Assembly: GCF_002002865.1 (NCBI RefSeq)
Contig: NZ_CP019508.1
Coordinates: 1,270,501-1,334,500, forward strand
Reading direction: 5' to 3'
DNA from: Brevundimonas sp. LM2
Lineage (GTDB): Bacteria; Pseudomonadota; Alphaproteobacteria; Caulobacterales; Caulobacteraceae
Length of the DNA stretch: 64,000 bases
Numbering within the stretch: the stretch's first letter is position 1; every line of letters begins with the position of its first letter. The notes beneath the pieces are model-generated. The model saw only the letters and a list, made by a program, of their open reading frames with translations, was not told where the DNA came from and did no database searches. Position numbers and translations under genes: made by a program. This document shows, piece by piece, positions 51,591 through 60,469 of the stretch.

Positions 51591-52841
51591 ATGATCCGCC
51601 CCTGTCTCCTCGCCGTCTCCCTGCTGGCCCTGGCGCTCCCCGCATCGGCGCAGGAGGGCGAGGCCGACGTGCGGCGCATTTTGGAAGGCACGCCGCTGAT
51701 CGACGGGCACAACGACCTGCCCTGGGCGCTGCGCGAGGGGTTCGGCAACGATCCGCATGCCGTGGACCTCGGCACGAACCTGGACGCCACGACGGCGCTG
51801 CACACCGACATTCCGCGCCTCAGGGCCGGTGGCGTCGGGGGGCAGTTCTGGTCCGTCTATGTGCCCGCGACCCTGGCTCCGACCGAGGCGGCCAGGGAGA
51901 CGTTCGAACAGATCGACACCGTCCGTCGCATCGTCGCCGCCCATCCCGACACGTTCGAGCTGGCCACCACGGCGGACGACGTCGTCCGCATTCACGGCGC
52001 GGGCCGGATCGCCTCCCTGATCGGGATCGAGGGCGGCTATTCGATCGACGATTCGCTGGGTCTGCTGCGCGAGTTCCATCAGGCCGGGGTGCGCTACATG
52101 ACCCTGACCCACTCGAAAACGACCACCTGGGCCGACAGCGCCACGGACGCGCCGAAATGGGGCGGGCTGTCGCCGTTCGGCGAGACGGTGGTGCGCGAAA
52201 TGAACCGGCTGGGCATGCTGGTCGATCTCAGCCACGTGTCCGAGGAGACCATGCTGGCCGCGATGCGCGTGTCCGAGGCCCCGGTCATCTTCTCCCACTC
52301 CTCGGCGCGGGCCGTGACCAACCATACCCGCAACGTGCCCGACAGCGTGCTGTCTCAGATGGCCGAGGACGGCGGCGTGGTGATGGTGACCTTCGTCCCA
52401 GGCTTCGTCAGCGAAGCGAACCGCCGATGGGGCATCGATGTGCAGGCCGAAATCGAGCGCCGGGGCCTCGACCCATCGGATATGCCAGCGCTCGAGGCGG
52501 CGATGAAGCCCTGGACCGATGCCCATCCCCGGCCCAATGCGACGATCGACGACGTCGTTGCCCATATCCAGCATGTGCGGGAGGTGGCCGGGGTCGATCA
52601 TGTCGGCCTGGGCGGCGACTTCGATGGCGTATCCGCCCTGCCGACCGGCGTGGAGGGCGTGGACGCCTATCCGCGCATCCTGGCGGCCCTGATGTCGGCG
52701 GGCTGGACCGAGGCAGACATCCGCAAACTGGCCGGCGAGAATATCCTGCGCGTCATGCGGGCCGCGGAGGCGGTCGCCGCCTCGAGGGCCGGCGAACGAC
52801 CCAGTCTGGCGACACTCGCGACCGCGACCATGCCGGACTGA
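51591..52841 (+). CDS. Secreted membrane dipeptidase (M19)
   Basis: A 416-residue renal-dipeptidase-like metallopeptidase. The signal peptide is MIRPCLLAVSLLALALPASA, which fixes the start at 51591 over an earlier ATG at 51504. Zinc-binding and substrate motifs are LIDGHNDLPWAL, GIEGGYSIDDSLG, LVDLSHVSEETM, PVIFSHSSARAVTNH and VGLGGDFDG. It hydrolyses dipeptides, including some with a D-residue, in the periplasm. It converges on the BLUF gene. Confidence 0.93.
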   Translation: MIRPCLLAVSLLALALPASAQEGEADVRRILEGTPLIDGHNDLPWALREGFGNDPHAVDLGTNLDATTALHTDIPRLRAGGVGGQFWSVYVPATLAPTEAARETFEQIDTVRRIVAAHPDTFELATTADDVVRIHGAGRIASLIGIEGGYSIDDSLGLLREFHQAGVRYMTLTHSKTTTWADSATDAPKWGGLSPFGETVVREMNRLGMLVDLSHVSEETMLAAMRVSEAPVIFSHSSARAVTNHTRNVPDSVLSQMAEDGGVVMVTFVPGFVSEANRRWGIDVQAEIERRGLDPSDMPALEAAMKPWTDAHPRPNATIDDVVAHIQHVREVAGVDHVGLGGDFDGVSALPTGVEGVDAYPRILAALMSAGWTEADIRKLAGENILRVMRAAEAVAASRAGERPSLATLATATMPD

Positions 52842-52846
52842 CCTGT

Positions 52847-53245
52847 TCAGCCCGGGTCGGCCGCGAGACGCTGGAACACCGCCAGCACCTCGTCGCGGCT
52901 GGCCCGCTCCGGCACGCCGGCGGCGACCTGGTCCCGGGTCCACATCCAGGACCGGGCCGGATCGTGGCGCATGGCCCAGGTCGGGAACAGGCGCGAGGCC
53001 GTGGGTCCGGCCAGCAGGCGTCGGACCTCCAGGTGCCGGTCGTCGCGGGCGATGCGTGCGAAGGCGGCGGTGACCAGGTCGGCCGGGCCCTCGAGCAGCT
53101 GAAGGTACAGGTCGTCGCGACAGATCAGCGAGCCGGTGATGCCATCGCGTTCATTGCACCGACGCGCGTCCGCCAGAATGCCGTTCAGCATGCCCTGGTC
53201 ATAGCCGAAGGGGCGCGAGGCATAGACGACCTGGTACAGCGACAT
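52847..53245 (-). CDS. BLUF-domain blue-light receptor
   Basis: A 132-residue single-domain BLUF protein. The flavin-site residues are present: Tyr8 (VVYAS), Asn31 (ARRCNERDG) and Gln49 (LYLQLLEGP), and the loop with Trp and Met (FPTWAM). BLUF proteins use bound FAD to sense blue light. With no output domain it must act through a partner. It sits between the dipeptidase and the DUF1761 gene, close to hemF and tspO. Confidence 0.92.
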   Translation of the reverse strand: MSLYQVVYASRPFGYDQGMLNGILADARRCNERDGITGSLICRDDLYLQLLEGPADLVTAAFARIARDDRHLEVRRLLAGPTASRLFPTWAMRHDPARSWMWTRDQVAAGVPERASRDEVLAVFQRLAADPG

Positions 53246-53312
53246 GGGGGCTTCGTCTCCGGCGGGGCGGGTGGCCGGCGCATCATGGCCGACGTCGGGG
53301 CAGGCGAACAGT

Positions 53313-53726
53313 TCAGCCGGTCGGTGCGGTCAGACCGATGGATTTCAGCACCACCGCCTGCACCAGCATGACGATCAGCCAGTACGCGGCATCGACCACG
53401 GGCGCGAGCTTCGGCAGGCCGCGGTGGACGTGGTTCACCACGGTGGCGGGGACGACGAAACCGACCCAGATGACCACGGCGCTGCCGACGGCCATGGTCC
53501 AGGCCCCGGCCTCGGACGGTGCCAGGATCAGCGCCCCGGCCAGAATCGCCGCCAGCCAGGCCTGGGCCAGGGCGATGACGACCAGGTCTCCGAGGCTGAG
53601 GGGGGCTTCCGGCCCCAGGCGGAGCCGGCCGGCCGACGCCGTCGCGCGGCGGAAGCCCAGCCCGATCAGGAGCCCTGCGGCGGTCGCCAGCAGGATCGGC
53701 AGGGCATTCTGCAGGATATATTCCAC
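53313..53726 (-). CDS. DUF1761-like membrane protein
   Basis: A 137-residue protein with four hydrophobic segments (ILQNALPILLATAAGLLIGL, LVVIALAQAWLAAILAGALI, MAVGSAVVIWVGFVVPATVV, AAYWLIVMLVQAVVLKSIGL), resembling DUF1761. The GTG start at 53726 follows AAGGAGA; a longer frame to 53819 has no ribosome site. It lies 67 bases upstream of the BLUF gene on the same strand. Function is unknown. Confidence 0.7.
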   Translation of the reverse strand: MEYILQNALPILLATAAGLLIGLGFRRATASAGRLRLGPEAPLSLGDLVVIALAQAWLAAILAGALILAPSEAGAWTMAVGSAVVIWVGFVVPATVVNHVHRGLPKLAPVVDAAYWLIVMLVQAVVLKSIGLTAPTG

Positions 53727-53861
53727 GCGCGTCTCCTTGGATTTTACAGAGGAACACCGGCCAGGCCGCAGGGCAAGCGCGGCCACGGGTGCCGATCCGT
53801 CGGGGGCCTGCGACATCATCGCGGCTGGTCGGCGCGGCGCAGGGCCGTCAATGGCGTCACC

Positions 53862-53987
53862 ATGGTCCAGCCACCCGTGTTCACCCTACGCCGTTCCAGC
53901 CTCGTTCGCGCGGTCGGTTGCCTGGCCTATCCGGTGGGTCTGGGGCTCGTCGTCGCTGTGGCGCTGTGCATCAGGTCCCTGGTCTGA
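53862..53987 (+). CDS. Candidate 41-aa membrane protein
   Basis: In the 307-base stretch between the DUF1761 gene and tspO, an ATG at 53862 opens 41 codons. The peptide has a basic N-terminus (TLRRSSLVR) and a single hydrophobic helix (CLAYPVGLGLVVAVALCI), then a short basic end. The ribosome site is poor. It could be a small membrane protein transcribed with tspO, or spurious. Nothing else is evident in this stretch. Confidence 0.3.
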   Translation: MVQPPVFTLRRSSLVRAVGCLAYPVGLGLVVAVALCIRSLV

Positions 53988-54033
53988 CGTCCCGCCCGGG
54001 GTGGGCGGCCTCGGCCCTCCGCGCTAAGGATGA

Positions 54034-54510
54034 ATGATGGATCAGCCCGCCTGGATCGCCATCGCCGTCTTCGTCGGCCTCAACTTCGCCGCTGCGTCGA
54101 GCGGCAGCCTGTTCAAGCCGGGCGCGTGGTACGCCGACCTGAACAAGCCGTCGTGGACGCCGCCGAACCTCGCCTTCCCGATCGTCTGGGGCCTGTTGTT
54201 CTCGATCAACGCCTGGGCCGGCTGGCTGGTGTGGGAGACGGTGGGCACATCGTCGCCCCTGGCGTTCGGCCTCTATGTCGTGTCGCTCTGCCTGAACGCC
54301 GGCTGGTCGTTCCTGTTCTTCGGGCGCCGGCGGATGGATCTGGCGCTGATCGACGTGGCCTTCCTGTGGCTGTCGCTGCTGGCCATCATCGCGGTCTTCT
54401 GGGGCCTGCGGCCGTTCGCGGCCCTGCTGCTGCTGCCTTATCTGACTTGGGTGACCATCGCTTCGGCGCTGAACCTGCGGATGATCCAGCTCAACCCTCA
54501 GGCTCGCTGA
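54034..54510 (+). CDS. tspO: TspO/MBR family protein
   Basis: A 158-residue five-helix tryptophan-rich membrane protein. The motifs WYADLNKPSWTPPNLAFPIVW and LNAGWSFLFFGRRR and the last helix (LLLLPYLTWVTIASALNLRM) match TspO. The family binds porphyrins and affects tetrapyrrole-dependent regulation. The first of two consecutive ATG codons is taken. The 3' end overlaps the convergent trmL gene by 20 bases. Confidence 0.92.
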   Translation: MMDQPAWIAIAVFVGLNFAAASSGSLFKPGAWYADLNKPSWTPPNLAFPIVWGLLFSINAWAGWLVWETVGTSSPLAFGLYVVSLCLNAGWSFLFFGRRRMDLALIDVAFLWLSLLAIIAVFWGLRPFAALLLLPYLTWVTIASALNLRMIQLNPQAR

Positions 54511-54955
54511 GCGCCCGACGGGTCTGCCGCAGGGCCTCGAACAGACCAATGCCCGCGCTGACCGACAGGTTCAGGGACCGGGTCTCCGGCCGAATCGGGA
54601 TGAAGACACGGGCATCGGCGCAGGCATGGACGGCCTCGGGCACGCCTGAGGTCTCGGAGCCGAACAGCAGGGTGTCGTCGGACCGGAAGCCGAAGTCGGT
54701 GAGGGGCGAGGCGCCCTTGGTCGTGAACAGGATCAGCCGGCCGGGCCCGCGCGCGGACTGGAAGTCGTCCCAGTCCGGATGCCGCGTCATGTGCGACAGG
54801 GGGCCGTAGTCGAGGGCCGCGCGTTTCATCGCCCGGTCGTCGAAGGAAAAGCCTGTGGGCTCGATCACATGCAGCCCGACCCCGAAACAGGCCGACAGAC
54901 GGATACAGGCCCCGACGTTCTGCGGGATGGCCGGTTGAAAAAGGGCGAGACGCAT
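54491..54955 (-). CDS. trmL: tRNA (cytidine(34)-2'-O)-methyltransferase
   Basis: A 154-residue SPOUT methyltransferase. The family start is MRLALFQPAIPQNVGACIRL, with FGVGLHVIEPTGFSFDD, LLFGSETSGVP and the knotted SAM site IPIRPETRSLNLSVSAGI. It modifies the wobble base of leucine tRNAs. The start at 54955 matches the family; a longer frame extends to 55030. It diverges from petA. Confidence 0.93.
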   Translation of the reverse strand: MRLALFQPAIPQNVGACIRLSACFGVGLHVIEPTGFSFDDRAMKRAALDYGPLSHMTRHPDWDDFQSARGPGRLILFTTKGASPLTDFGFRSDDTLLFGSETSGVPEAVHACADARVFIPIRPETRSLNLSVSAGIGLFEALRQTRRALSEPEG

Positions 54956-55151
54956 TCTAAGGCCCTCATACGCGTGGGGTTGAGCCTTGTCGCGGTCCTG
55001 AATGCGATCGCTTATCATCAGCGTCAGCATCTTGCGGCGATGAGCCGCAAAGCGGGGCCGGGCTAGATTTCGTCCAGTGCGCTATACGAACCCTCCCGGG
55101 CGCGGACGTCGATTGGCGGGCCGCGCCTGGGCTTTTTCAGAAGGTGAGCCC

Positions 55152-55712
55152 GTGGCCGAAACGGTCGTGAACGCAGACCAGCCCCAGGGTGGGGCACCGG
55201 AGGGTGAAGCCACCCGCCGGGACTTCATTCATATCGCGGCCGGTGCCGCGGCCGCCGGCGCGGGCGTGATGGTGGCCTGGCCGCTGATCAACTCGATGAA
55301 CCCGGCCGCCGACACCCTGGCGCTGTCGACCACCGAGTTCGACACCTCCAAGGTCCAGGAGGGCATGCAGGTCGTGATCACCTGGCAGGGCAAGCCGGTG
55401 TTCCTGCGCAACCGCAGCGCGGCCGAGCTTCAGAAGGTCGTCGCCGACAACACCGCCTCCGATCTCAAGGACCCGCAGACGGACGCCGAGCGGACCAAGC
55501 CGGGCCACGAAGCCATGCTGGTCGTCCTGGCCAGCTGCACGCACCTGGGCTGTATCCCGACCTTCGGCAGCGGCGACTACGGCGGCTGGTTCTGCCCCTG
55601 CCACGGCTCGCACTACGACGCGTCCGGCCGGATCCGCAAAGGGCCCGCGCCGCTGAACCTCGTCGTGCCGGAGTATGAATTCACCGCCGGCTCCACCATT
55701 CGGATCGGCTGA
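55152..55712 (+). CDS. petA: Rieske iron-sulfur subunit of cytochrome bc1
   Basis: A 186-residue protein. [20 protein letters not shown] is the N-terminal twin-arginine-type anchor helix. The 2Fe-2S ligands are Cys129/His131 in CTHLGC and Cys148/His151 in CPCHGSHYD, with Cys134 and Cys150 forming the disulfide. The GTG start at 55152 is preferred because AAGGTGA precedes it; an ATG at 55077 would add 25 unusual residues. It leads petABC. Confidence 0.95.
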   Translation: MAETVVNADQPQGGAPEGEATRRDFIHIAAGAAAAGAGVMVAWPLINSMNPAADTLALSTTEFDTSKVQEGMQVVITWQGKPVFLRNRSAAELQKVVADNTASDLKDPQTDAERTKPGHEAMLVVLASCTHLGCIPTFGSGDYGGWFCPCHGSHYDASGRIRKGPAPLNLVVPEYEFTAGSTIRIG

Positions 55713-55723
55713 GGACGAACACG

Positions 55724-57052
55724 ATGAGCGGACACGAATCCACCTACATTCCCAAGACCGGCGTCGAGAAGTGGCTCGACACCCGGCTGCCGATCGTGCG
55801 CTTCGGCGCCGACTATCTGGCCCTGCCGACGCCGAAGAACCTGAACTACTGGTACACCTTCGGCGCGATCCTCAGCATCTGCCTGGTGACCCAGATCGCC
55901 ACCGGCATCTTCCTGGCCATGCACTATCAGCCGAACACGGCCATGGCCTTCGCCTCGGTCGAGCGCATCATGCGTGACGTCAACGGGGGCTGGCTGATCC
56001 GCTACGTCCACGCCAACGGCGCGTCGATGTTCTTCGTGGCCGTCTACATCCACATGCTGCGCGGTCTCTACTACGGCTCCTACAAGGCACCGCGGGAGAT
56101 GATCTGGATCCTGGGCTGCATCATCTTCTTCCTGATGATCGCCACGGCCTTCCTGGGCTACGTCCTGCCGTGGGGCCAGATGTCCTACTGGGGCGCCGAA
56201 GTGATCACCAACCTGGTCGGGGCCATCCCGATGATCGGCGAGCCGATCCTGATCTGGCTGCGCGGCGGCCCGGCGATCGACAATGCGACGCTGAACCGCT
56301 TCTTCTCGCTGCACTATCTGCTGCCGTTCGTGATCTTCGGCGTGGTCGTGCTGCACCTCTGGGCGCTGCACACGGCCGGCCAGAACAATCCGGTCGGGAT
56401 CCTGATCCCCAAGGACCGCGAGAAGAAGGACATGGTCCCCTTCCACCCCTATTATACGGTCAAGGACGGCTTCGCCCTGATCGTGTTCCTGATGATGTTC
56501 GCGGTGTTCGTGTTCTTCATGCCGAACGCCCTGGGCCACGCCGACAACTACATCCCGGCCAATCCGCTGGTGACGCCGGCCCACATCGTGCCCGAGTGGT
56601 ACATGCTGCCCTTCTACGCGATCCTGCGGGCGGTTCCCGACAAGTTCGGCGGCGTGGTGGCCATGTTCGGCGCGATCGGCATCCTGTTCGTCCTGCCCTG
56701 GCTGGACACGTCGAAGGTGCGGTCGATGCGCTATCGCCCGACCATGAAGGTCTTCTTCATGATCTTCGTCGTGAACGGCCTCCTGCTGGGCTGGTGCGGG
56801 GCGCAGCTGCCGGACGCCCAGGTCGTTCCGGGCATGCCGAGCTTCTTCCTGGTCGACGGCCAGCTGAACAGCTACCTGTGGCTGACCCGCCTCGCGACGC
56901 TGTATTACTTCGCCTTCTTCGCCGTCATCCTGCCCCTCGTCGGGCTTCGGGAAACGCCGTTGAAGATCCCGGCGTCGATCTCCGAGCCGGTCCTGTCGGG
57001 TCCGGACGTGATGAGCGGCGCGGTTCCTGCTCAAGCCGAGAAGAAGGGCTGA
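55724..57052 (+). CDS. petB: Cytochrome b subunit of bc1 complex
   Basis: A 442-residue integral membrane protein. The haem-ligand helices are [20 protein letters not shown] and [20 protein letters not shown]. The Qo-site PEWY motif is in [14 protein letters not shown]. The protein has about eight transmembrane segments and a length typical of the fused proteobacterial form. It oxidises quinol and passes electrons to the Rieske protein and haem bH. It starts 11 bases after petA. Confidence 0.97.
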   Translation: MSGHESTYIPKTGVEKWLDTRLPIVRFGADYLALPTPKNLNYWYTFGAILSICLVTQIATGIFLAMHYQPNTAMAFASVERIMRDVNGGWLIRYVHANGASMFFVAVYIHMLRGLYYGSYKAPREMIWILGCIIFFLMIATAFLGYVLPWGQMSYWGAEVITNLVGAIPMIGEPILIWLRGGPAIDNATLNRFFSLHYLLPFVIFGVVVLHLWALHTAGQNNPVGILIPKDREKKDMVPFHPYYTVKDGFALIVFLMMFAVFVFFMPNALGHADNYIPANPLVTPAHIVPEWYMLPFYAILRAVPDKFGGVVAMFGAIGILFVLPWLDTSKVRSMRYRPTMKVFFMIFVVNGLLLGWCGAQLPDAQVVPGMPSFFLVDGQLNSYLWLTRLATLYYFAFFAVILPLVGLRETPLKIPASISEPVLSGPDVMSGAVPAQAEKKG

Positions 57053-57057
57053 TCGCG

Positions 57058-57915
57058 ATGAACATGTCTGTTCGTACACTGGCCGTTCTCGCGGCCGCCG
57101 CCCTCGCCATCGGGGCGGCCTCGCCGGCGCTCGCCGAGGGTGGGTCCAAACACCCGCGCTCCGGCAACTTCTCGTTCGAGGGGCCGCTCGGCACCTTCGA
57201 CCAGGCTCAGCTGCAGCGCGGCTACAAGGTCTATCGGGAGGTCTGCTCGTCCTGCCACAGCATGGACCTGATGCATTTCCGCACCCTGGGCGAGAAGGGC
57301 GGGCCGTTTTACGATCCCAAGGCCGAAAGCCCTGCGGCCAACGGCTATGTCCGGGCGCTGGCGGCCGAGGCTCAGATCGCGGACATCGATACCGAGACCG
57401 GCGACGCGATCATGCGGCCCGGCATCGCGGCGGACAAGTTCCCCAGCCCCTGGGCCAACCGCGCGGCCGGCGCCGCCGCCAACGGCGGTGCCTATCCGCC
57501 GGACCTGTCGGTCATGGCCAAGGCGCGCGAGGGCGGGGCGGACTATATCTACTCCCTGCTGAGCGGCTATGTGGAGCCGCCGGCGGGTCTGCGGGTCGGC
57601 AACGGCCAGTACTACAATCCCTATATGGCCGGCGACATGACGCCGTTCTGGGACGGCGATCCCGAGCATGTGCCGCCGGGCGGCTTCATCGCCATGCCCC
57701 AGGTCCTCAGCGACGGGCAGGTGACCTTCGACGACGGCACGCCCAACACGGTGGATCAGATGTCCAAGGACGTCGCCGCCTTCATCGCCTGGTCCTCGGA
57801 CCCCAAGGCGACCGAGCGGAAACAGTCGGGCATGGCCGTCCTGGCCTTCCTGGCCGTCTTCGCCGGCCTGACCTACGCCAGCTATCGCAAGATCTGGCAG
57901 GGCGTGGCCCACTAG
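57058..57915 (+). CDS. petC: Cytochrome c1 subunit of bc1 complex
   Basis: A 285-residue c-type cytochrome with a signal peptide (MNMSVRTLAVLAAAALAIGA) and haem motif CSSCH (Cys63, Cys66, His67). GAYPPDLSVMAKAREGG and PPGGFIAMPQVL are typical, the latter with the probable Met ligand. The C-terminal helix (GMAVLAFLAVFAGLTYASYR) anchors it. The ATG is 5 bases after petB, and an intrinsic terminator follows. Confidence 0.96.
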   Translation: MNMSVRTLAVLAAAALAIGAASPALAEGGSKHPRSGNFSFEGPLGTFDQAQLQRGYKVYREVCSSCHSMDLMHFRTLGEKGGPFYDPKAESPAANGYVRALAAEAQIADIDTETGDAIMRPGIAADKFPSPWANRAAGAAANGGAYPPDLSVMAKAREGGADYIYSLLSGYVEPPAGLRVGNGQYYNPYMAGDMTPFWDGDPEHVPPGGFIAMPQVLSDGQVTFDDGTPNTVDQMSKDVAAFIAWSSDPKATERKQSGMAVLAFLAVFAGLTYASYRKIWQGVAH

Positions 57916-57940
57916 GCGTCCCGCACCGTCAGAAACGATC

Positions 57941-57970
57941 AGCCCGCCGGATCCGTCCGGCGGGCTTTTT
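57941..57970 (+). terminator. Intrinsic terminator of petABC
   Basis: AGCCCGCCGGA (57941-57951) pairs perfectly with TCCGGCGGGCT (57956-57966) around TCCG, followed by TTTT. It lies 25 bases after the petC stop. Confidence 0.92.
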
Positions 57971-57996
57971 CGTGCCTTGCAGAACCACAGAGAAAG

Positions 57997-58015
57997 TGCT
58001 TTGTAACGCAAAGCA
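57997..58015. promoter_or_regulatory. Inverted repeat in the 5' leader of the Ala-Gln repeat gene
   Basis: TGCTTTG and CAAAGCA are perfect 7-base arms around TAACG. The site ends 13 bases before the ATG and partly abuts the GGAGG ribosome site, so a bound repressor could block transcription or translation. The regulator is not identified. Confidence 0.5.
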
Positions 58016-58028
58016 ATGGAGGTTCACG

Positions 58029-58646
58029 ATGCGTGGTTTCACCAGTCTGTCGATCGCGATTGTTTTAACCGCTGCGGCCATCGGTCCAGCGGAAGCCCAA
58101 GCCCAAGCCCAAGCCCAAGCCCAAGCCCAAGCGCAAGCCCAAGCGCAAGCCCAAGCCCAAGCGCCAGCGCCTCAGCGCGAGGCGATGGCAAAACTGGCCT
58201 TCATGCGGGGGGTCTGGACGGGGCAGGCCAGTGGGACCTCTCCTGAGGGCAGGCCTTATTCGGTGACGCAGACCGAGCGGATCGGGCCCATGCTGGGCGG
58301 CGATATTCTGGTGGTCGAGGGGCGGGGCTACAACGCCGACGGCTCGACCGGCTTCAATGCCTTTGCCGTGCTCTCATGGAACAGCGCCGCCAGCGGCTAC
58401 GAGATCCGGGCCTACTCCGACGGCTACTCGGGGACCTTTCCCCTCACCCTGACGGACACCGGCTATGTCTGGGAGGTGCCTGCCGGACCGGGCGTTCAGC
58501 GGTTCACCGCCGAGGTGACGCCGACGACCTATCGCGAGATCGGGGCCTTCGTCATGCCGGGGCAGCCGGAGCGGAAGAATTTCGAGATGACGCTGACGCG
58601 GCGCGGAGAGTCGGACTGGCCGGCGGCCGATCCGGTGGTCCCGTAA
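58029..58646 (+). CDS. Secreted DUF1579-like protein with Ala-Gln repeat
   Basis: A 205-residue protein. The signal peptide (MRGFTSLSIAIVLTAAAIGP) is followed directly by eleven Ala-Gln dipeptides and PAPQ. The globular part (AKLAFMRGVWTGQASGTSPE, LVVEGRGYNADGSTGFNAFA, YSGTFPLTLTDTGYVWEVP) has the lipocalin-like pattern of DUF1579-type proteins. The start at 58029 has GGAGG upstream. It is the first gene after the petABC terminator and has its own leader with an inverted repeat. Confidence 0.78.
   Translation: MRGFTSLSIAIVLTAAAIGPAEAQAQAQAQAQAQAQAQAQAQAQAPAPQREAMAKLAFMRGVWTGQASGTSPEGRPYSVTQTERIGPMLGGDILVVEGRGYNADGSTGFNAFAVLSWNSAASGYEIRAYSDGYSGTFPLTLTDTGYVWEVPAGPGVQRFTAEVTPTTYREIGAFVMPGQPERKNFEMTLTRRGESDWPAADPVVP
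58095..58160 (+). repeat. Hexanucleotide tandem repeat, 11 units
   Basis: Eleven copies of GCCCAA or GCGCAA run without interruption inside the coding region. Each encodes Ala-Gln, so copy-number change keeps the frame and alters only linker length. Confidence 0.95.
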
Positions 58647-58717
58647 GGCGACAACGGATCGACACCTCGGCGAACGCGGCCTAACTTCCAGGTCGTCTCT
58701 CGCGCAAAGGTTCGTTC

Positions 58718-60358
58718 ATGCGTCTGTCCCCGATCGTCGTCGCCCTTGCGGCCCTGGCTGTTTCGCCCACCGCCTTCGCCCAGACCTCGCCGTTCGACGC
58801 CGCCCGCCTGTCCGAGCATATCCGTGTCCTGTCGGCCGATGATTTCGAGGGGCGGGGGATCGCGACGCCGGCCGAGGACAAGGTGATCGCCTACCTCAGC
58901 GAGCAGTATGCGGCGGCCGGGCTGCAGCCCGGGGGCGAGGCCGGCAGCTGGACCCAGGCGGTGGCGCTGAACCGGTTCACGGCCTCGAACGTCCAGGCCT
59001 CGGTCACGGTCGGCGACTGGAGCCAGGCCCTGACCCAGGGCGAGCAGATCGTCGTCTCGACCCGGCGGCCGGGCCAGGATCGCGTCGCCCTGGCGGACGC
59101 GCCCCTGGTGTTCGTCGGCTACGGCATCCATGCGCCGGAGCGCGACTGGGACGATTTCAAGGGCCAGGACATGACCGGCAAGATCCTGGTCGTCCTGGTC
59201 AATGACGCCGATTTCGAAGAGCCCGCGCTGGACACCTTCGGCGGCAAGGCCATGACCTACTACGGCCGCTGGACCTACAAATATGAGGAGGCGGCGCGTC
59301 AGGGGGCGGCGGGCGTCATCATCGTGCACGAGACCGAGCCGGCCTCCTATGGCTGGACCACGGTGCGCAACAGCTGGTCCGGGGCCAATTTCGACATCGT
59401 GCGCGCCGACGCCGACGAGCGCGTGCCGTTGGAGGCCTGGATCCAGCGCGATCTGGCGGTCGATCTCTTCCAGCGCGCAGGCCTAGACTTCGAGGCGCTG
59501 AAACGCTCGGCGCGCAGCCGTGAGTTTCAGCCCGTGGCCCTGACCGGGGCGGCGCTGGACGTCGGTTTCGACGTCGCCGCCGAAACGATCGAGACCCACA
59601 ACGTCATCGCCCGCCTGCCGGGTTCGACGCGGCCCGACGAGACCTTCCTGTACACCGGCCACTGGGATCACATCGGGGTCGGGACGCCCGACGCCAATGG
59701 CGACGCCATCTTCAACGGCGCGGTGGACAATGCCTCGGGCACGGCCGGCCTGCTGGAACTGGCGCGCGTGCTGGGCAGCGGCCCGGCCCCGGAGCGGTCC
59801 GTGGTCTTCATCAGCTTCACCGCCGAGGAGAGCGGCCTGCTGGGCTCGGAATACTATGCCGCCAATCCGATCTATCCGCTGGCGACGACGGTCGGCGGCA
59901 TCAACATGGACTCGGCCAATGTCTACGGACGGGTGAAGGGCATGGGGGTTATCGGCTATGGCCAGTCGGATCTGGACGACCGTCTGCTGCCCTTGGTGGA
60001 GGCGCAGGGTCGGGTGATCCAGCCCGACGCCAACCCGGCCTCGGGAAGCTATTTCCGGTCGGACCATTTTCCGCTCGCCAAGCGCGGCGTGCCCATGGCC
60101 TATGTCGACTCGGCCGGCGATTTCATCGACGAGCCGATCGCCGAGCGGACGGCGGAGCGCGACGCCTATGGGGCCAACCGCTACCATCAGGCCGACGATG
60201 AATGGTCGGCGGACTGGGACTATGCGGGGCAGATCCAAGACCTGGATCTCTATCTGGCCCTGGGGCGGTCGCTGGTGAACAGCCGCGACTGGCCTCAGTG
60301 GAAAGCCGGATCGGAGTTCGCCACCGTGCGAGCCCAGACCAGTGCCGAGCGACAATAG
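58718..60358 (+). CDS. Secreted M28 metallopeptidase 1
   Basis: A 546-residue aminopeptidase-like protein with a signal peptide (MRLSPIVVALAALAVSPTAF). A PA-type insert (about 120-280) is followed by the M28 zinc domain: YTGHWDHIGVG, FNGAVDNASGTAG, SFTAEESGLLGSEYYA, INMDSAN and SDHFPLAKRGVPM. The two zinc ions are bound by His, Asp, Glu and His of these motifs. It probably trims peptides in the periplasm. It is clearly paralogous to the gene at 61574. Confidence 0.93.
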   Translation: MRLSPIVVALAALAVSPTAFAQTSPFDAARLSEHIRVLSADDFEGRGIATPAEDKVIAYLSEQYAAAGLQPGGEAGSWTQAVALNRFTASNVQASVTVGDWSQALTQGEQIVVSTRRPGQDRVALADAPLVFVGYGIHAPERDWDDFKGQDMTGKILVVLVNDADFEEPALDTFGGKAMTYYGRWTYKYEEAARQGAAGVIIVHETEPASYGWTTVRNSWSGANFDIVRADADERVPLEAWIQRDLAVDLFQRAGLDFEALKRSARSREFQPVALTGAALDVGFDVAAETIETHNVIARLPGSTRPDETFLYTGHWDHIGVGTPDANGDAIFNGAVDNASGTAGLLELARVLGSGPAPERSVVFISFTAEESGLLGSEYYAANPIYPLATTVGGINMDSANVYGRVKGMGVIGYGQSDLDDRLLPLVEAQGRVIQPDANPASGSYFRSDHFPLAKRGVPMAYVDSAGDFIDEPIAERTAERDAYGANRYHQADDEWSADWDYAGQIQDLDLYLALGRSLVNSRDWPQWKAGSEFATVRAQTSAERQ

Positions 60359-60469
60359 GGACCATCGCCCGCAATCGAACCCCGCCCTGACTCCTGCGGT
60401 GAAGGTTGATGTCTTATGGTTGTGGTGAGGGCTGGCTAAGGTGGGTCGCGTGATCGTCGAGCGCCCCCT

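Noticed and set aside
58095..58160. CRISPR-like array
   Set aside because: The units are 6 bases with no spacers and are in a coding frame.
58016..58246. Ser-Pro repeat ORF over the hexamer repeat
   Set aside because: It is an alternative frame of the Ala-Gln repeat; the chosen frame has a signal peptide, GGAGG and a folded domain.
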